Source: Ceriagrion tenellum | Taxonomy: Eukaryota; Arthropoda; Insecta; Odonata; Coenagrionidae | Length of the DNA stretch: 64,000 nucleotides | Direction of reading: 5' to 3' | NCBI GenBank assembly: GCA_963169105.1 | Contig: OY720639.1 | Span: 88,084,593 to 88,148,592 of the forward strand | Shown: one piece after another, positions 11,310 through 22,359 of the stretch | How the letters are laid out: the number at the start of each line of letters is the position of its first letter | Position numbering within the stretch: the stretch's first letter is position 1 | Notes under the pieces: model-generated | Told to the model about the DNA's origin: nothing | The model's database searches: none | The model's input: the letters and a program-made list of their open reading frames with translations, nothing else | Made by a program: the position numbers and the translations under genes

Positions 11310-12450
11310 TTTTCTCAGGTCTCCTTAAGACGACGGAGGAGAGCCGACGAAACGTTGGAAGCATCAGCCTTTTTGACTATTTGGGAAACTTGGGCGAAAA
11401 CTTCATCAGCATTGACAAATTTTTTCTGATTTTTTTGTCATCTGGTTTCCTGAAGACGTCAGGAGAGACAGCCGACGAAACATTAGGAGAATCACCCTTC
11501 CTGACCCATTGGGAAACCTGGAGAAAAAATTTCATCGGTATAAACAGATTATTTTCTGATTTTTTTCCCTCGGATTTCCTGAAAACGACGGAAGAGACAG
11601 CCGACGAAACGTTGGCAGCGTTAGCCTTTCTGACGCAATAGGTAACCGGAGCGAAAATTTCATCAGCATATACAGACTTTTCTGAATTTTTTTCCTCAGG
11701 TTTCCTGAATATGCCGGAAGAGACAAAACAAAAAAGAGACGAAACGTTGGCACCATCAATCTTCCTTACCCATTGGGAACCCGAGCGAAAATCTCGTCGG
11801 CATTATTTTCTGATTTTTGGTCCTCGGGTTTCCTGAAGATGACGGAAGGGACAACCTACGAAACGTTTGAAGCATCAGCCTTTTTGACTCTTTGGGAAGC
11901 CTGGACGAAAACATCATCAGCATAGACAGATTATTTTTTAATTTTTTCCTCGGGTTTCCGGTAGTCGACGGAAGAGGCAGCCGACGAAACGTTGGCAGCA
12001 TCAGTCTTTCTGGCCCATTTGGAACCCCGAGCGAAATCTCCATCAGCATTAACAAATTAAGGGGGGTAATTCTATTGCTTTCGGGTGTTGCTTCCTTGCG
12101 TCATCTTGGGGACGACGTTTCGTCAGATCAGGTCTGAAAGTCGAAGACCGAAGCCTGAAGTCCGAAGGTCCGAAGACATTGGTCATGAAACGTCATCTCC
12201 AAGATGACGTAACGCTGCGACACCCGAAAGCAATGGGATTACCCGCACTGCGGCGCCGCAAACGCAGAAATAAAAAAAGCAGAAATTAACACTTTATTTC
12301 ATGATATTTTTCCTCGGGTTTCCCGAAGACGACGGAAGAGACAGCCGATGAAAACGTGGGCAGAATCAACCTTCCTGACCCTTTGCGAATCTCGAGCGAA
12401 AACTTCATCGGCATCAACAGAATATTTTTCTGATTTTTCCACACTCATGT
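11310..12450 (+). repeat. Tandem array, ~128-bp unit, seven visible copies
   Basis: The segment (A)CGAAACGTTGG and its surroundings recur at 11348, 11476, 11605, 11740, 11859, 11985 and 12349. Each unit has CCTGAAGACGACGGAAGAG, then AGCCGACGAAACGTTGG, then a CCCATTGGGAA block and a TTTTCTGATTTTTT block. Units are 119-135 bp and diverged, so it is an old array. A 181-bp hairpin interrupts it before the last copy. The array stops about 27 bp before the 3' splice site of the first perlecan exon. Frames within it are repeat translations, not genes. Confidence 0.85.
12064..12244. repeat. 181-bp hairpin inside the tandem array
   Basis: Arms of about 60 bp (12064-12123 and 12185-12244) are inverted copies of each other with several mismatches. 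Their ends are GGGTAAT and ATTACCC. The loop is a set of short GAAG-rich repeats. It is probably a non-autonomous foldback inserted into the array. Confidence 0.75.
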
Positions 12451-12476
12451 TTTTCTTTCTCTTTTTTTCTTTCCAG

Positions 12477-13005
12477 CCGTCCGATAATGACCTGGTGTTC
12501 GACGATGACCTGTCCATCTCATCGAAGCATCTCTCACCCCCGAAAGTTTTATCCCTCCCCCATCCGGGGCAAGTTGCGATGCCCGACTATCAACTCGACG
12601 AGCCCGCCGCCCCGAGGAAGAAGCGCGTCTGCCGCACGGAGGTGGTGACGATCAAGCCCTCGCTCTTCTCCTGGGGCACGAAGACGAAGGAAGTGGAGGT
12701 GTGCGAGGAAGTCGACGTTTCGACCGAAGAGGACGAAGGCGAGGAGGCGGGCAACAAGAGAGACGACGACGCGCCGACGGAGGGCGCGGTGCCGGTCGAC
12801 GGAGCGTCCACCCCGCACCGACGCCAAACGAGGCAGACCGAGGTGTCGTACGACGACGACTACGCGGACTCAAGGAACGACGACGAGGATTTCGGTGGCT
12901 CCGGAGACGGCCTCCCGGAAGGCTCTGCCGACAAGACCACGCCGACGGCCGAGCCGAAGGTCGAATCCACTACGGCGGATCCTGCCATCTTCCTTGGAGG
13001 ACCAC
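12477..13005 (+). CDS. trol: Perlecan exon: acidic region with glycosaminoglycan attachment site
   Basis: Coding exon in phase 0 at its start and ending in phase 1. It is bounded by a strong acceptor (pyrimidine tract then CAG at 12474-12476) and donor CAC|GTGAGT at 13006. It encodes about 176 residues with two acidic stretches. The second, DDYADSRNDDEDFGGSGDG, places Ser-Gly-Asp right after Asp/Glu residues, the classic signal for heparan sulfate attachment in perlecan domain I. It lacks transmembrane or globular domains, and composition is strikingly GC-rich compared with the flanking introns. The end phase fits the SEA exon 23 kb downstream. Assignment rests on that splice fit and on the domain order; linker sequence alone would not identify the gene. 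Confidence 0.8.
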
Positions 13006-13096
13006 GTGAGTTCTCTCAGTTCGATCAGTGTTTCAATGTAGGCATCCGTGCCTGCCCACTAGAACTCAACCTTGCAGTAGTGACCTGTATTTTTGG

Positions 13097-13130
13097 GACA
13101 TGAGTGGTGACGTCGGTCTCCTGGACCGAT
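13097..13130 (+). repeat. Short dispersed repeat shared with 16810-16840
   Basis: GAGTGGTGACGTCGGTCTCC followed by TGGACCGA occurs here and again at about 16820-16848. A related GGTCTGTTGGACCGG occurs near 13730. It probably marks the terminus of an unidentified repeat. Confidence 0.5.
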
Positions 13131-13154
13131 TTGTACTTAGGTATTTTTAATGAG

Positions 13155-13408
13155 CCCAGATAGCAGAGTAAGCTTAAATCAAGCTTTTTTAAAGCTTCAC
13201 AATACAAGTTTCCAAGCTTGAATCAGCCTTGACAATTCAAGCTATCAATCTTATTTCAAGGTTGAATCAAGCAAGCTAGTCTCCCCTGGTCAAGCTTTCT
13301 GCAACCTTAACAGTGTAGCTTGAATCAAGCTTGATTTTCCAGTTTGATTAAAGCATGAATTTTAGCTTGCGAAGATCAAGGTTGGCGTAAGCTTACATGC
13401 TATCTGGG
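13155..13408. mobile_element. MITE, 254 bp, 11-bp perfect terminal inverted repeats
   Basis: It starts CCCAGATAGCA and ends TGCTATCTGGG. The inside is made almost wholly of variants of AAGCTTGAATCAAGCTTG in both orientations, so it folds into an extended hairpin. No clear target duplication is visible, so the superfamily is not assigned. Confidence 0.75.
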
Positions 13409-13974
13409 AAATTATATCAGTTTTTTCTTGATGATTTCTAAATAGTAGCGCTCAGTCATGAATTCAAAAAGTACTCATTTAAATTTTAACGACGAAATGA
13501 GAAGATTCTTAAGCTTTCGTACAATTTAGATGATTTAGTAATAATGTAACACAAGGGCATTGTTTTTTTTTAATTATAGCAAAACAGCCGTCGCAAGGTT
13601 TTGGTGTATGAAAGCTATTGGGAAGGATTCATTTCCATAGCATGTCAGAAACTACTTACCCACGTGTTTATGGTATCATATTTTATATAGCTCTACAAAA
13701 TAGGTAGTATTTGAAGATGTGATGGTGACGCACGGTCTGTTGGACCGGAAGGAGCTACAATTATCAATATGCTTACATTAAGTGGTTTTTTGTCTCCTTT
13801 ATGGCGGAGAAATATAAAATAGGAAGCTACTGAAGGGCATGAACTGCAAAATTACATTCTTCTCCTGCGTAACCAGAAGGATTACATTGTCGGTTTGTGA
13901 GACCGAGCGTCACCACTTTAGTGAAAATGTTGTCCATGCTAAATGTCTTTTAATCAACAATTCCAAGTTTAATC

Positions 13975-14440
13975 ATCCATGAATGGACCTTGGAAAGTGC
14001 GACGATAAGTTAGAGAAATCGACTACTTCTCCCTTGTTAGACCCCACTTAGAAAACGCTGCTTGCGTTTGGGATCCTCATGAAGCAAGCTTAAAAACAGA
14101 GTTATAACGAGTGCAGAGATGATCAGCAAGATACGTGGAAGGCCGCGATGATAGTGTCGTTAGTGTTACTGACTACTCTTGCAGCAACTATGATGGGAAT
14201 CGCTTTCAGACCGTCGATTGAGCATTAGACTTAATCTATTATGTAAATTCAAAACCGATTTATTTTCAGACGAAGTTATCAATATTTTACGAACTCCAAC
14301 ATACTACAGTAGATCAGATCATGAGGATAAAATAAGGGATATAAATTGTAGAACGGAAAGGTTTAAAATGCCGTTTTTCCCGCGAATGATAAGAGACCAT
14401 AATGGCTGCGTTAAGACTTTGAAGTGGGTTAGTTGACAGG
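13975..14440 (+). mobile_element. LINE family 2 fragment
   Basis: Plus-strand remnants of the RT end. The frame 14218-14436 reads RLNLLCKFKTDLFSDEVINI and later YYSRSDHEDKIRDINCRTER with a PFFPRMIRDHNG end, the jockey/CR1-type C-terminus. An upstream SPLLDPT / VWDPH-like block at about 14040 is frame-shifted. Confidence 0.65.
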
Positions 14441-15114
14441 TAGTGTAGCTCATTGATTCATCTGCACCCTGATGCATGTTTCTAAATCTGCCGAGTAGTG
14501 CTTACATCATGTTTTGCATGTTCCCTGCATGATTCTTGTGTCACGTTTACGTCACGATTCTTGTGTCATGGTTGCATTTTGGATTATTTTAGCAGTTTAT
14601 GTAGCATTTTTAGTGCGCCGATAGTGTGATGTTCTTTGGTGATAGTAAATTTCTTTACTGTAGCTCATGTTGGTGTTATGTCACCCCCAGCCAAACACCC
14701 TTGTGGCGGCTAGCAGGGTAATAAGTAGCTGTAGATGAATGATTTTGGTCTTATTTAAAAGAAAAATGTTCAACCCTCCCAGCAATATCGAAATATTAGC
14801 CCTTTACCAAATTAATTTTCGAGTTTTTTTTGGTAAAATGCCACCCGATTTATATGGGAAATGGTGCGTGTAGATCCTCATGATATGTTATTTTGTTTTA
14901 ATAGTAAATATCGAGGTATACAGCCGAGCTAAAAACACGTATTTATTTACAGTTTTTGCATAAAGGAACCATTTTTCTATAAGATTTCTGTAGGGTCCTT
15001 ACATATTCCGAGCCTTACGCACAACTCATAATAGTGCTTTAATTGAAACTAAAATGTTAAATAATAATTTTCGCATCATTAACTAACAAAGTGAACTGTC
15101 ATTTCCGACGTATA
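14441..15114. other. No gene recognised
   Basis: Intronic AT-rich sequence. The segment around 14740-15000 resembles 15590-15840 and 18890-19130 (a shared block with ATTTTTACATGGGAAATG), so it belongs to a dispersed repeat. Confidence 0.4.
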
Positions 15115-15540
15115 AATGAATGTGATTGAGTCATGTCTAGTGTTACACAACTGTTAGAGGGATTAAGGTGGGAGACTCTAGAGACCCCTAGAGACTCGGA
15201 GGCTGCACTCTTAGGCTGCTTGATAAATTCAGAACTGATATTTTTCAGAGCGACACGGAGAATATTATCATGAAGCCTCACTATATTTCTAGGTCTGACA
15301 GAAGCGATAAAATAAGAGAGATATTCTGCCGAGCAGATAGGTACAAATACTCGTTCTCTCCGCGCACAATAAGCGACCACAATAGAAACTGAGCTCCTCC
15401 AAACACTCTCTCATGGGACATATCACCATTTTACCTCCAAAACTTTTGCATTTTTACACGGCTGTTGACCTACCACCCCATACCGCAGGTCCAAGCGGCG
15501 GCTCGCGGGGTAGTATGTAGATATAGATGTAGAGGTGTGG
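15115..15540 (+). mobile_element. LINE family 2 fragment with 3' tail
   Basis: Contains the decayed coding end (AGAGCGACACGGAGAATATT block, then SFSPRTISDHN-like) and the family tail GGTAGTATGTAGATATAGAT at its 3' end. It is 5'-truncated. This tail type, ending in repeated GTAGAT, is common to many insect LINE/SINE families. Confidence 0.7.
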
Positions 15541-16394
15541 TCCAAGAATTTTTTTCGACTTGTTTGTAAGTAATAAAAATGAGCATTCAATGACTCACGC
15601 TCCTGCATTCTTAAGTGAGTTTGAGCGAAATATCATTTCTTCTAGAAATCAATTAATTTTGTCTCATTTTAAAGATAAATATCCCACCCTTCCAGAGATA
15701 CCGAAATATCACGTCCTTACCGAACTACTCTCGAAGATTTATGCCAAAAAAAAACAGGCATTTTACATGGGAAATGCCAAGTGCAGGCACTTCGTATAAA
15801 CATTATTTTAGAAAAATCAGGAATCTCTAAAACCTAGATCTTGTCAAAAGATAATAGCGTGTTGTTTGTGTGTTTCTCGGCTGTTTTTGAAAATAAATCC
15901 TACGTCCACGGCGGCAATTTTTTCAGGATCGCAACAAAACCATCCCCTTGCGATGGAAATTGAAATGAAAAAAATTGCAATCATGCAGAGAAATAAATTT
16001 TACTGCGGCCTAGGTTTCGATGTAATTACATCATCATCAGGTCCATCAAAAGACTTTTCACTTCTGTGTAATGCATCCATTCCATACAATATCGCAAAAA
16101 TCGCATTTTATAAAAATGAGTCTAATTAACGTCTTGAGTAGATATTTTTATTCAGTTGTTTAAAATTTCAGCCTTTTAAAGTGTATTATGTTAGCATTAA
16201 TAATGCAATAATTAATTCATGCTTCATACAGCTGCTGACATTCAAACAAATAATTCGCATATGATCTCCATTATGACTAAGTAACTATCTCGTTCCAACT
16301 AAATTAACCAAAAGTAACGACGTAAATATAAATATAAAAGGCAGTACACTTCGTTAAAATATAAAAAGCAGCGTGCTTCGTTAAAAACTGCTAC
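15541..16394. other. Dispersed repeat block, no gene
   Basis: 15590-16350 is similar to 18890-19470 over several blocks (for example ACATGGGAAATG near 15765 and 19035, and an AATAATGCAAT block). This suggests two copies of one unidentified repeat, probably transposon-derived. Frames 15560-15799 and 15866-16129 belong to it and have no known domain. Confidence 0.45.
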
Positions 16395-16815
16395 GAGCGT
16401 ACATAATATAAAGTCTCACAACTTTTAGAGGGATTAATAAGGAAGCCCCTAGAGACTCGGAGGCCATACGCTAGGTTTAGGTTGCTTGATAAATTCAGAA
16501 CTGATATTTTTCAGAGCGACATAGAAAATATTATCACGGCACCACTCTACATTTCTAGGTCAGATAGAAGCGATAAAACGTGAGAGATACATTGCCGAAC
16601 GGATAGGTACAAAAACTCGTTCTTTACGTGCACAATAAGCGATCACAATAAAAACTGAGCTCCACTAAATACAATCCCATTATACGCGTCGCCATTACAC
16701 CTCCCAAAAAATTTACACTTTAAAATGTTTACACGGCCGGTGACCTAACACCCTCTGCCACACGCCCATACGGCGGCTTGTAGGGTAGTATGTAGATGTA
16801 GATATGAATAATTGG
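16395..16815 (+). mobile_element. LINE family 2 fragment with 3' tail
   Basis: Same organisation as 15115-15540 and very similar to it: AGAGACTCGGAGGC block, RT end, CACGCCCATACGGCGGCTTG and a GTAGTATGTAGATGTAGAT tail. Frameshifted. Confidence 0.7.
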
Positions 16816-17259
16816 GGTACGAGTGGTGACGTCGGTCTCCTGGACCGATGAGGACTTTGAAGTCAGAATTGTGAAAGGCTGCCGGGTTCTTCTGCGTTGT
16901 CCCATTGCGGTAAGGACATTCGTGTCCATTGCCGGGCACATCTTCAGATCGAATCGGAATTTCATCCAAGGATGTGCCCGTGTTACGCCCCTTGCTCCTG
17001 TTGGAACCACTCATGTCAGATAGGTCGAAGGGTAGCAGCATGAATGTATATGTAGGTATTATTGTGTTACTTCACGTAAGAGTTATTTTTTTTCTTTCTC
17101 GTTAATTTTTTAATCTCAAACAGCACTATCAATTTTGATGGAATGCTGGGATCTCGGATTACACAAAATCTTCAGATAAAGTTATGCATCTCGTAACTAC
17201 CTTGATTTGTCACGCGTATAATAGGAAGGTCCTCGGATGAAAAACCAAGAGAGAAATGT

Positions 17260-17530
17260 TACTTCGCTCTGGTTAGGTTACACCTCAAATACTCCACGTG
17301 TATTTGGGACCCAAATCATAAAGATTTAACCAAAATTATTTATTTAATACAAATAAAAACAGCACAGTTCGTAAAAACCTGCTACGAGCGTACATATAAT
17401 GTTTTAAAACTTAAAGAGGGATTGAGGTGGGAGCCCCTAGAGACTCGGAGGCTACACGCTAGGCCTAGGTTGCTTGAGAAATTTAGAACTGGTGTGTTTC
17501 AGAGCGACACAGAGAATATTATCGTGACGA
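17260..17530 (+). mobile_element. LINE family 2 fragment
   Basis: It begins with the CTTCGCTCTGGTTAGGTTAC block (ATLRL-like, before VWDPNHKDL) also present at 27270, and ends within the RT end after the GACACAGAGAATATTATC block. The 3' tail is missing. Confidence 0.65.
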
Positions 17531-19952
17531 AATAAAGAAACTAGGATCTGTCAAGCTTATAATAGGAAGGTCCTGGGAAGAGAAATGTGATAGAGAGTCG
17601 ATCCGCCAAGGAAGTGCAGCCCTTTAATTTTTACTATGTAATCCATTTGAGAACAAATGTTATTGACTGCACATGGCTTCTATGCGAAGGCATCGTTGTC
17701 CTGCAAGAGCAGCTTTTGCTATGTGCATTTGTAATGTTTAAGGCCACACATTTGATGGTTGGCAGTTACTTACCCGCAGCGGGGTTTATGCACGGCATGT
17801 AATTATGACTAGGAGCAGTAGGAAAATAGTGTAACGGTAGTGAATTTCGGCATTACGAAGGCATCAAAAATATTTATTTTCCTGATAACTCATAAGATTT
17901 CGATATTAAATTCTAATGCATATGTAATCCTTTATTGTATTTGTTTGTTTTTTGCATGACGAAGACGTCAATAATATTTATTTTCCTGATAACTCAGAAT
18001 ATTTCAATACTAAATTCTAATGCATATTGTATTTGTATCTTTGAAAAAGCGCAATTGCATTTGTTCCTTAGAAAAAGCGCAATTGTGATTGTTTCATATT
18101 TTTAAATGCACAATTTGTTTTCTCCTTATGCTAAGTATCTAACAAACCTTTGTACCTGACGATGCATTATAGCTGAGGAACGCGTCGCACGATGTGAAAA
18201 TTGTAGAAAAATACAGCTTTCTTTTAACTCTGGGTAAATACCGTGTCAGAAAAGTTTTTATAAATACACGAGTTAGAGAAAACTTAGTATCTTGATAATT
18301 ATGTATTCTTTATCGTTTAAAATGTCGGGTCGGTTTGTGTAAAAGTGGAAATCAAGTCAAGAATTCTGCAGAGGCGAAAGCCGCGCCATTCAGTTGGCGT
18401 TCGATCTGTCTCGGCCAGCGGAAAAGCTTCGCAGGAACGCCGCCAGACTCCGCCAGGTCGTGGCTCGGCTGGAATACACTCTTGCGGCAGGGTGCGGAAC
18501 CATATCGCAGCTCTATGGCGCCAGTTTCTCATGCGATAATGACGATGTCACGATTATCGGGGCACGGAACTTTGATATATGTTGTGAGGATTTCGATTGT
18601 AATTCATATAACCCAAATTAGAAGCTGTCATAGAGAATTTCTGTGATTCTATCTCCTCTATTAGCCAGTTAATCTCTCGTTTTTCGTGATTTTTTTTGTT
18701 AGTCCTGGGACGGAAGTTAGCAAGTTACTTTGTATTGAAGGTTGCACGCAGTCATATTCCTGTAAAGGCGTACTGACTCGCAGAAATTTTATTTAGCTGA
18801 CTTGATATGGGTGCTTGCTGAGGACGACTGAGAGAGCGTGTTAAAAATGTTTTTATGGCACTAAGAGACGTAAATTCGCACTTAGTAAAGGTAGTTCGAG
18901 CGAAAAATCGTTTTACTGAGAAATCAATGAGTTTGGTCTCATTTTAAAGAAAAATATCTCACCTATCCAATGACAAAAAAAATTCTGCCCCTTACCGCAT
19001 TACTTTCGGAGATATTTGCCAAAAAATACCAGCCATTTTACATGGGAAATGGTTCGTGTATGCACTCCAAAGAGGAATAATTTACAAAATGTGGTATTTC
19101 TAACTCTTAGATGTCGTAAAAAAACTAACAGTGTGTAGGTTGTATGTTTTCTCATCTATATTTGAAAATTAATTACATTGTCACCACAGTAGGTTCTTTG
19201 GTATCATAAAAAATCCTTCCGTTTTTAAGGAGTTTCAAACGCACCGCGCGAAATAAATGAGTCAAGTTAAAGACTTACTTAGATATTTTCATTTAATTAC
19301 TTACAATTTCTGTCATATAAAACTATACTATTGCACCATTAATAATGCAATATTTAATTGATGTGTCCTACAGCTGGTGAAATTTAAACGTATAAATCGA
19401 ATATGGTCTCTTTTATGACTAGGGAACTATCTTACTCGGACTACCTTAAGTCACGCTTTTACGTGGAATAAATAGCCCATTATTACACTGTACTGACGAC
19501 AACTTCACTATTACGCGAGACTACACTTAAGTCACGATCGAGTAATTGACAACTTTTGATTACCATAAACAGTTTATTGAAATCACAGTTAAGTGCATGT
19601 TGCATTGATACGCCTGAGTATAAATTGAATCTTATCGAACTTGATTCATAACACTGCTCTGCATTTTGAAAAATTTTTTTTGATGTTTTGGTTTTGACTA
19701 TCGTTTCCCCCTAATTTTGAGATGCAGATTCCAAATGTGTAATCAGTTTTCTTCTATCACGTCCAGATTTAAAAAAAAAATCAAAACAAAATTTTCACAT
19801 TCATCCATTACCGGCATATGTTTATATCCCTCTGTAAGATCATTGTCATGGTTATAAACTTGCCGTATATTAGAATCCTGTAATTGTAAACTGAGAGCGA
19901 TTACATTTTACAATAAGTAATGACAATTGATATAATTTAGTGACCTAACCTT
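17531..19952. other. No gene recognised; hammerhead-like motif at 18157
   Basis: Bases 18330-18620 are GC-rich and hold overlapping frames in three phases (18345-18539, 18394-18621, 18335-18646) with no recognised domain. At 18157-18200 a CCTGACGATG ... GAGGAACGCGTCGCAC string resembles the hammerhead-like cores in the foldback elements, but is degenerate. Confidence 0.35.
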
Positions 19953-21885
19953 TTATTTTATTGGCAAAAATTTTCTTCTTTTTGCACTTCTCCCATAAGC
20001 CTGAGAAGTATTTTCCCTTTTCATGGACCAATAGTAGTCTGCCATCATATTAATAGTACAACCTCCATGGTATCTTCTTTCGATGTCTATTGAATCTTGG
20101 TGGAAACGTTCACCTTGTTCCTCGCTGTAAAATCCAAGACAACAATCTGGAAAATAATGTTGCTCTTTTCAGGTATTTCCGTCGCGTGTTTGGTTTTTTC
20201 GACAACAGTTTCTCCCCTCTTCCTGGGGGCGTCTTCAGGTCCGTTGGACATTTTTGTAAAATTACAAAAATGTCCAACGGACCTGAAGACGCCCCCAGGA
20301 AGAGGGGAGAAACTGTTGTCGAAAAAACCAAACACGCGACGGAAATACCTGAAAAGAGCAACATTAATAATTATAAGAGTCGCGGAAGCCTTCAAAGAAA
20401 TCTGGAAAATAGTCAATGTGAGCATGTAGGAAGTGTAACTTCATACTCATATTACAACCTAGTTTTCTCAAAATTTCCAGCATGTTGTTCACAATTGTTT
20501 TATAATCTGGACTTATTCTGTTCCCTAGGAAGTTTTTCTCAACATCTTTGTAGCTCTGCCAGGCTTGCTTTTCTGTTTGGCTCATTGTATCCTCAAAACA
20601 GGGGTCACTTATTGATTTCCTGATCTGAGGTCCAGTAAAAACATCTGCTTTCAGCTTATTTGGGGTCATTCTGTGATAAACACTACATATGTATTAAAAA
20701 CACTAACTGTCCTTGTCTAGGGCACTCACAAACTGACGCATAATACCCAATTTAATATGAAGGGGAGGGAGAAGAACTTTTATGGGTTCGACAAGGGGCA
20801 CATTAAGAACATTCTTTGTTACGGGAGTCAAGGTTCCTCTGGTTGGCCACTCTCTCCTTTGCCAGTGATTTTTTCGGTCTCAACTATCCCATTCGCACAG
20901 GAAGCAAGGCATTTTTGTGTATTCTATTTTAAGCCCCAGTAAAAGGTTGATAACTTTGAAGTCACCTCATAAAACCCACCCAAACAAGGTGTAATTCACA
21001 CACTGCGGTAGAAATTGCAAACTTTCGTATGATTCTTTCAATGTAATTGAATAAGCAATTGGTACCGATCCAAGGACATTACCATTGGGGAGTAAAACAC
21101 CTTTCAGGCTGGTTACCGAAGAATCTATGAAAATCCTCCATTCAGAAGTTGTGTACCTCACACGTTACAAGCTTCGGTATATTGTTGCAGAAGATCATAG
21201 ACCTTTCATCTGAAAATAATGAAACAATTTCTTGTTCCCGGGATCTGTAACATGAAATTTTTGTATAAGGTAAAAATAAATGTCTGTCATTCAGTACAGA
21301 AGCTAACAGTTCAGCACTTTCCTTTGGTAACGCAAGATCACGGACCAATGCGGTCTGACTAAATAAATGTGGGGTATTTTCGCTTGCCTTGGGTTCAAAC
21401 TCTTCTGTATCTGATCTCTTCTGTATCTGATTTCTGTTGTGTCACTTTCAACTTCCTTTTCAGGCGATGTATAGGTTGAAGATGGACGAGAAGGGATAGG
21501 TAGGCTTTCTTCATGTTTGATTGGTCTCATTGCGGATCACAAATGTGGATAAAAATGTCAATTTTGTTCTTGGCACTGAAACCTTGCACTTTAACCTGAC
21601 AAAAATAACAGTCATCTGTATGGTTTAATTGTTCCCTCATACCATTGGAAGAGCAAAATAAAATTTCTCTCTTTGTCCATTCATCCACAACCTCAACCCT
21701 TCCACGCAAGTTTTACATACTTTCTGGGGTGCCCATGATTTATTTTTATCGCCAAGTACAAGTCCAAAATATGCAAAGTAGGCTTCTTTAACGAATGTGT
21801 TATGTTCAGTCTTTGTTTACACAACATGCACTTTCCACGTATGTAACAATGTGTTTGGGTCATTTTTGCAGCCACGTGAAGACAT
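19953..21885 (-). pseudogene. Decayed multicopy arthropod gene of unknown function
   Basis: Pieces of one protein can be followed down the minus strand in shifting frames: a Cys-rich N-terminal part with CVEGLR and CYFCQVKVQGFSAKNK (21527-21850), LGSVPIAYSITLKESY (about 21050), PLHIKLGIMRQFV (about 20755), MTPNKLKADVFTGPQIRKS, then NFLGNR and KLGCNMSMKLHFLHAHIDY (20440-20669). After a hairpin insertion it goes on with SEEQGERFHQDSIDIERRYH and ends AKRRKFLPIK, stop at 19953-19955. This order matches a repetitive uncharacterised gene family common in arthropods and Hydra. At least four frameshifts plus the insertion make this copy a pseudogene. Function unknown. Confidence 0.7.
20157..20398. 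mobile_element. Perfect 103-bp-arm hairpin insertion with 13-bp target duplication
   Basis: Arms 20157-20259 and 20262-20364 are exact reverse complements, with a 2-nt spacer. A further 34 bp (20365-20398) follow on one side. The whole insert is flanked by AATCTGGAAAATA at 20144-20156 and 20399-20411, and it splits the minus-strand pseudogene between codons for IDYFPD and the SEEQGERF part. Removing it restores the reading order. The right arm carries CTGAAGA, a CCCC/GGGG hairpin, then GAAACTGTTGTC, a hammerhead-like core. The variable-length duplication and the one-sided tail of about 34 bp recall Penelope-like element insertions. Confidence 0.85.
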
Positions 21886-21942
21886 TGCAGTAGAATTCAC
21901 AATTTGTCACTTAATGAAACCGTTCAGTTCACCACACTATTA

Positions 21943-22359
21943 GGCTGGTTGCAAACACGAGGATTTTTCTGCCGTGAAAAATTGGTCGTCGCCGCTGTTC
22001 CAGCAGTAGCACACTGAAGTAAGTTAGATCTTATGCACTGAACTGATTGTTTGGAGTTGTTTTGCTCAGTGCGAGTTAAACTCTCGTGAGTGCCACACTG
22101 TTGCTTGAGTATTTATTGGTTTTTCTATTGTTCTTTTCCTCTTCATTCGACGATGGAATAACAATAAAGCTAGATTTTCTCTCTGACCACTTCAGACAAC
22201 ACAAAGTGCTTTCTGAGCCATATGGCGACAAAAGTATTCATCTGACTTGTACAACGGCGACGAATATTTCACCGCTCTGTGTGTAAACGTTAGATTTCTG
22301 TGAGCGGCGACGGTAAACTCTCCGTAGCTTATAAATCCGCCATGTGTGTGTAACCGGCC
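21943..22359. mobile_element. PIF/Harbinger-like MITE, 417 bp, TTA target duplication
   Basis: It begins GGCTGGTTGCAAACAC and ends GTGTGTAACCGGCC, an imperfect terminal inverted repeat. It is flanked by TTA on both sides (21940-21942 and 22360-22362), the 3-bp duplication typical of PIF/Harbinger. It has no transposase ORF and lies just upstream of the pseudogene's N-terminal end. Confidence 0.75.

Noticed and set aside
11264..12055. Frames of 75-125 codons on both strands
   Set aside because: They are translations of the tandem repeat array; period and content follow the repeat.
12348..12476. Upstream extension of the acidic exon frame into the tandem array
   Set aside because: This is a translation of the ~128-bp repeat. 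A strong pyrimidine tract and CAG at 12474-12476 mark the exon start.
18335..18646. GC-rich overlapping frames as a possible exon
   Set aside because: Three phases are open at once and no splice sites or domain give support.
20090..20623. 177-codon plus-strand frame and related frames on both strands
   Set aside because: They run through the perfect palindrome, so both strands show the same peptide twice. They are not genes.
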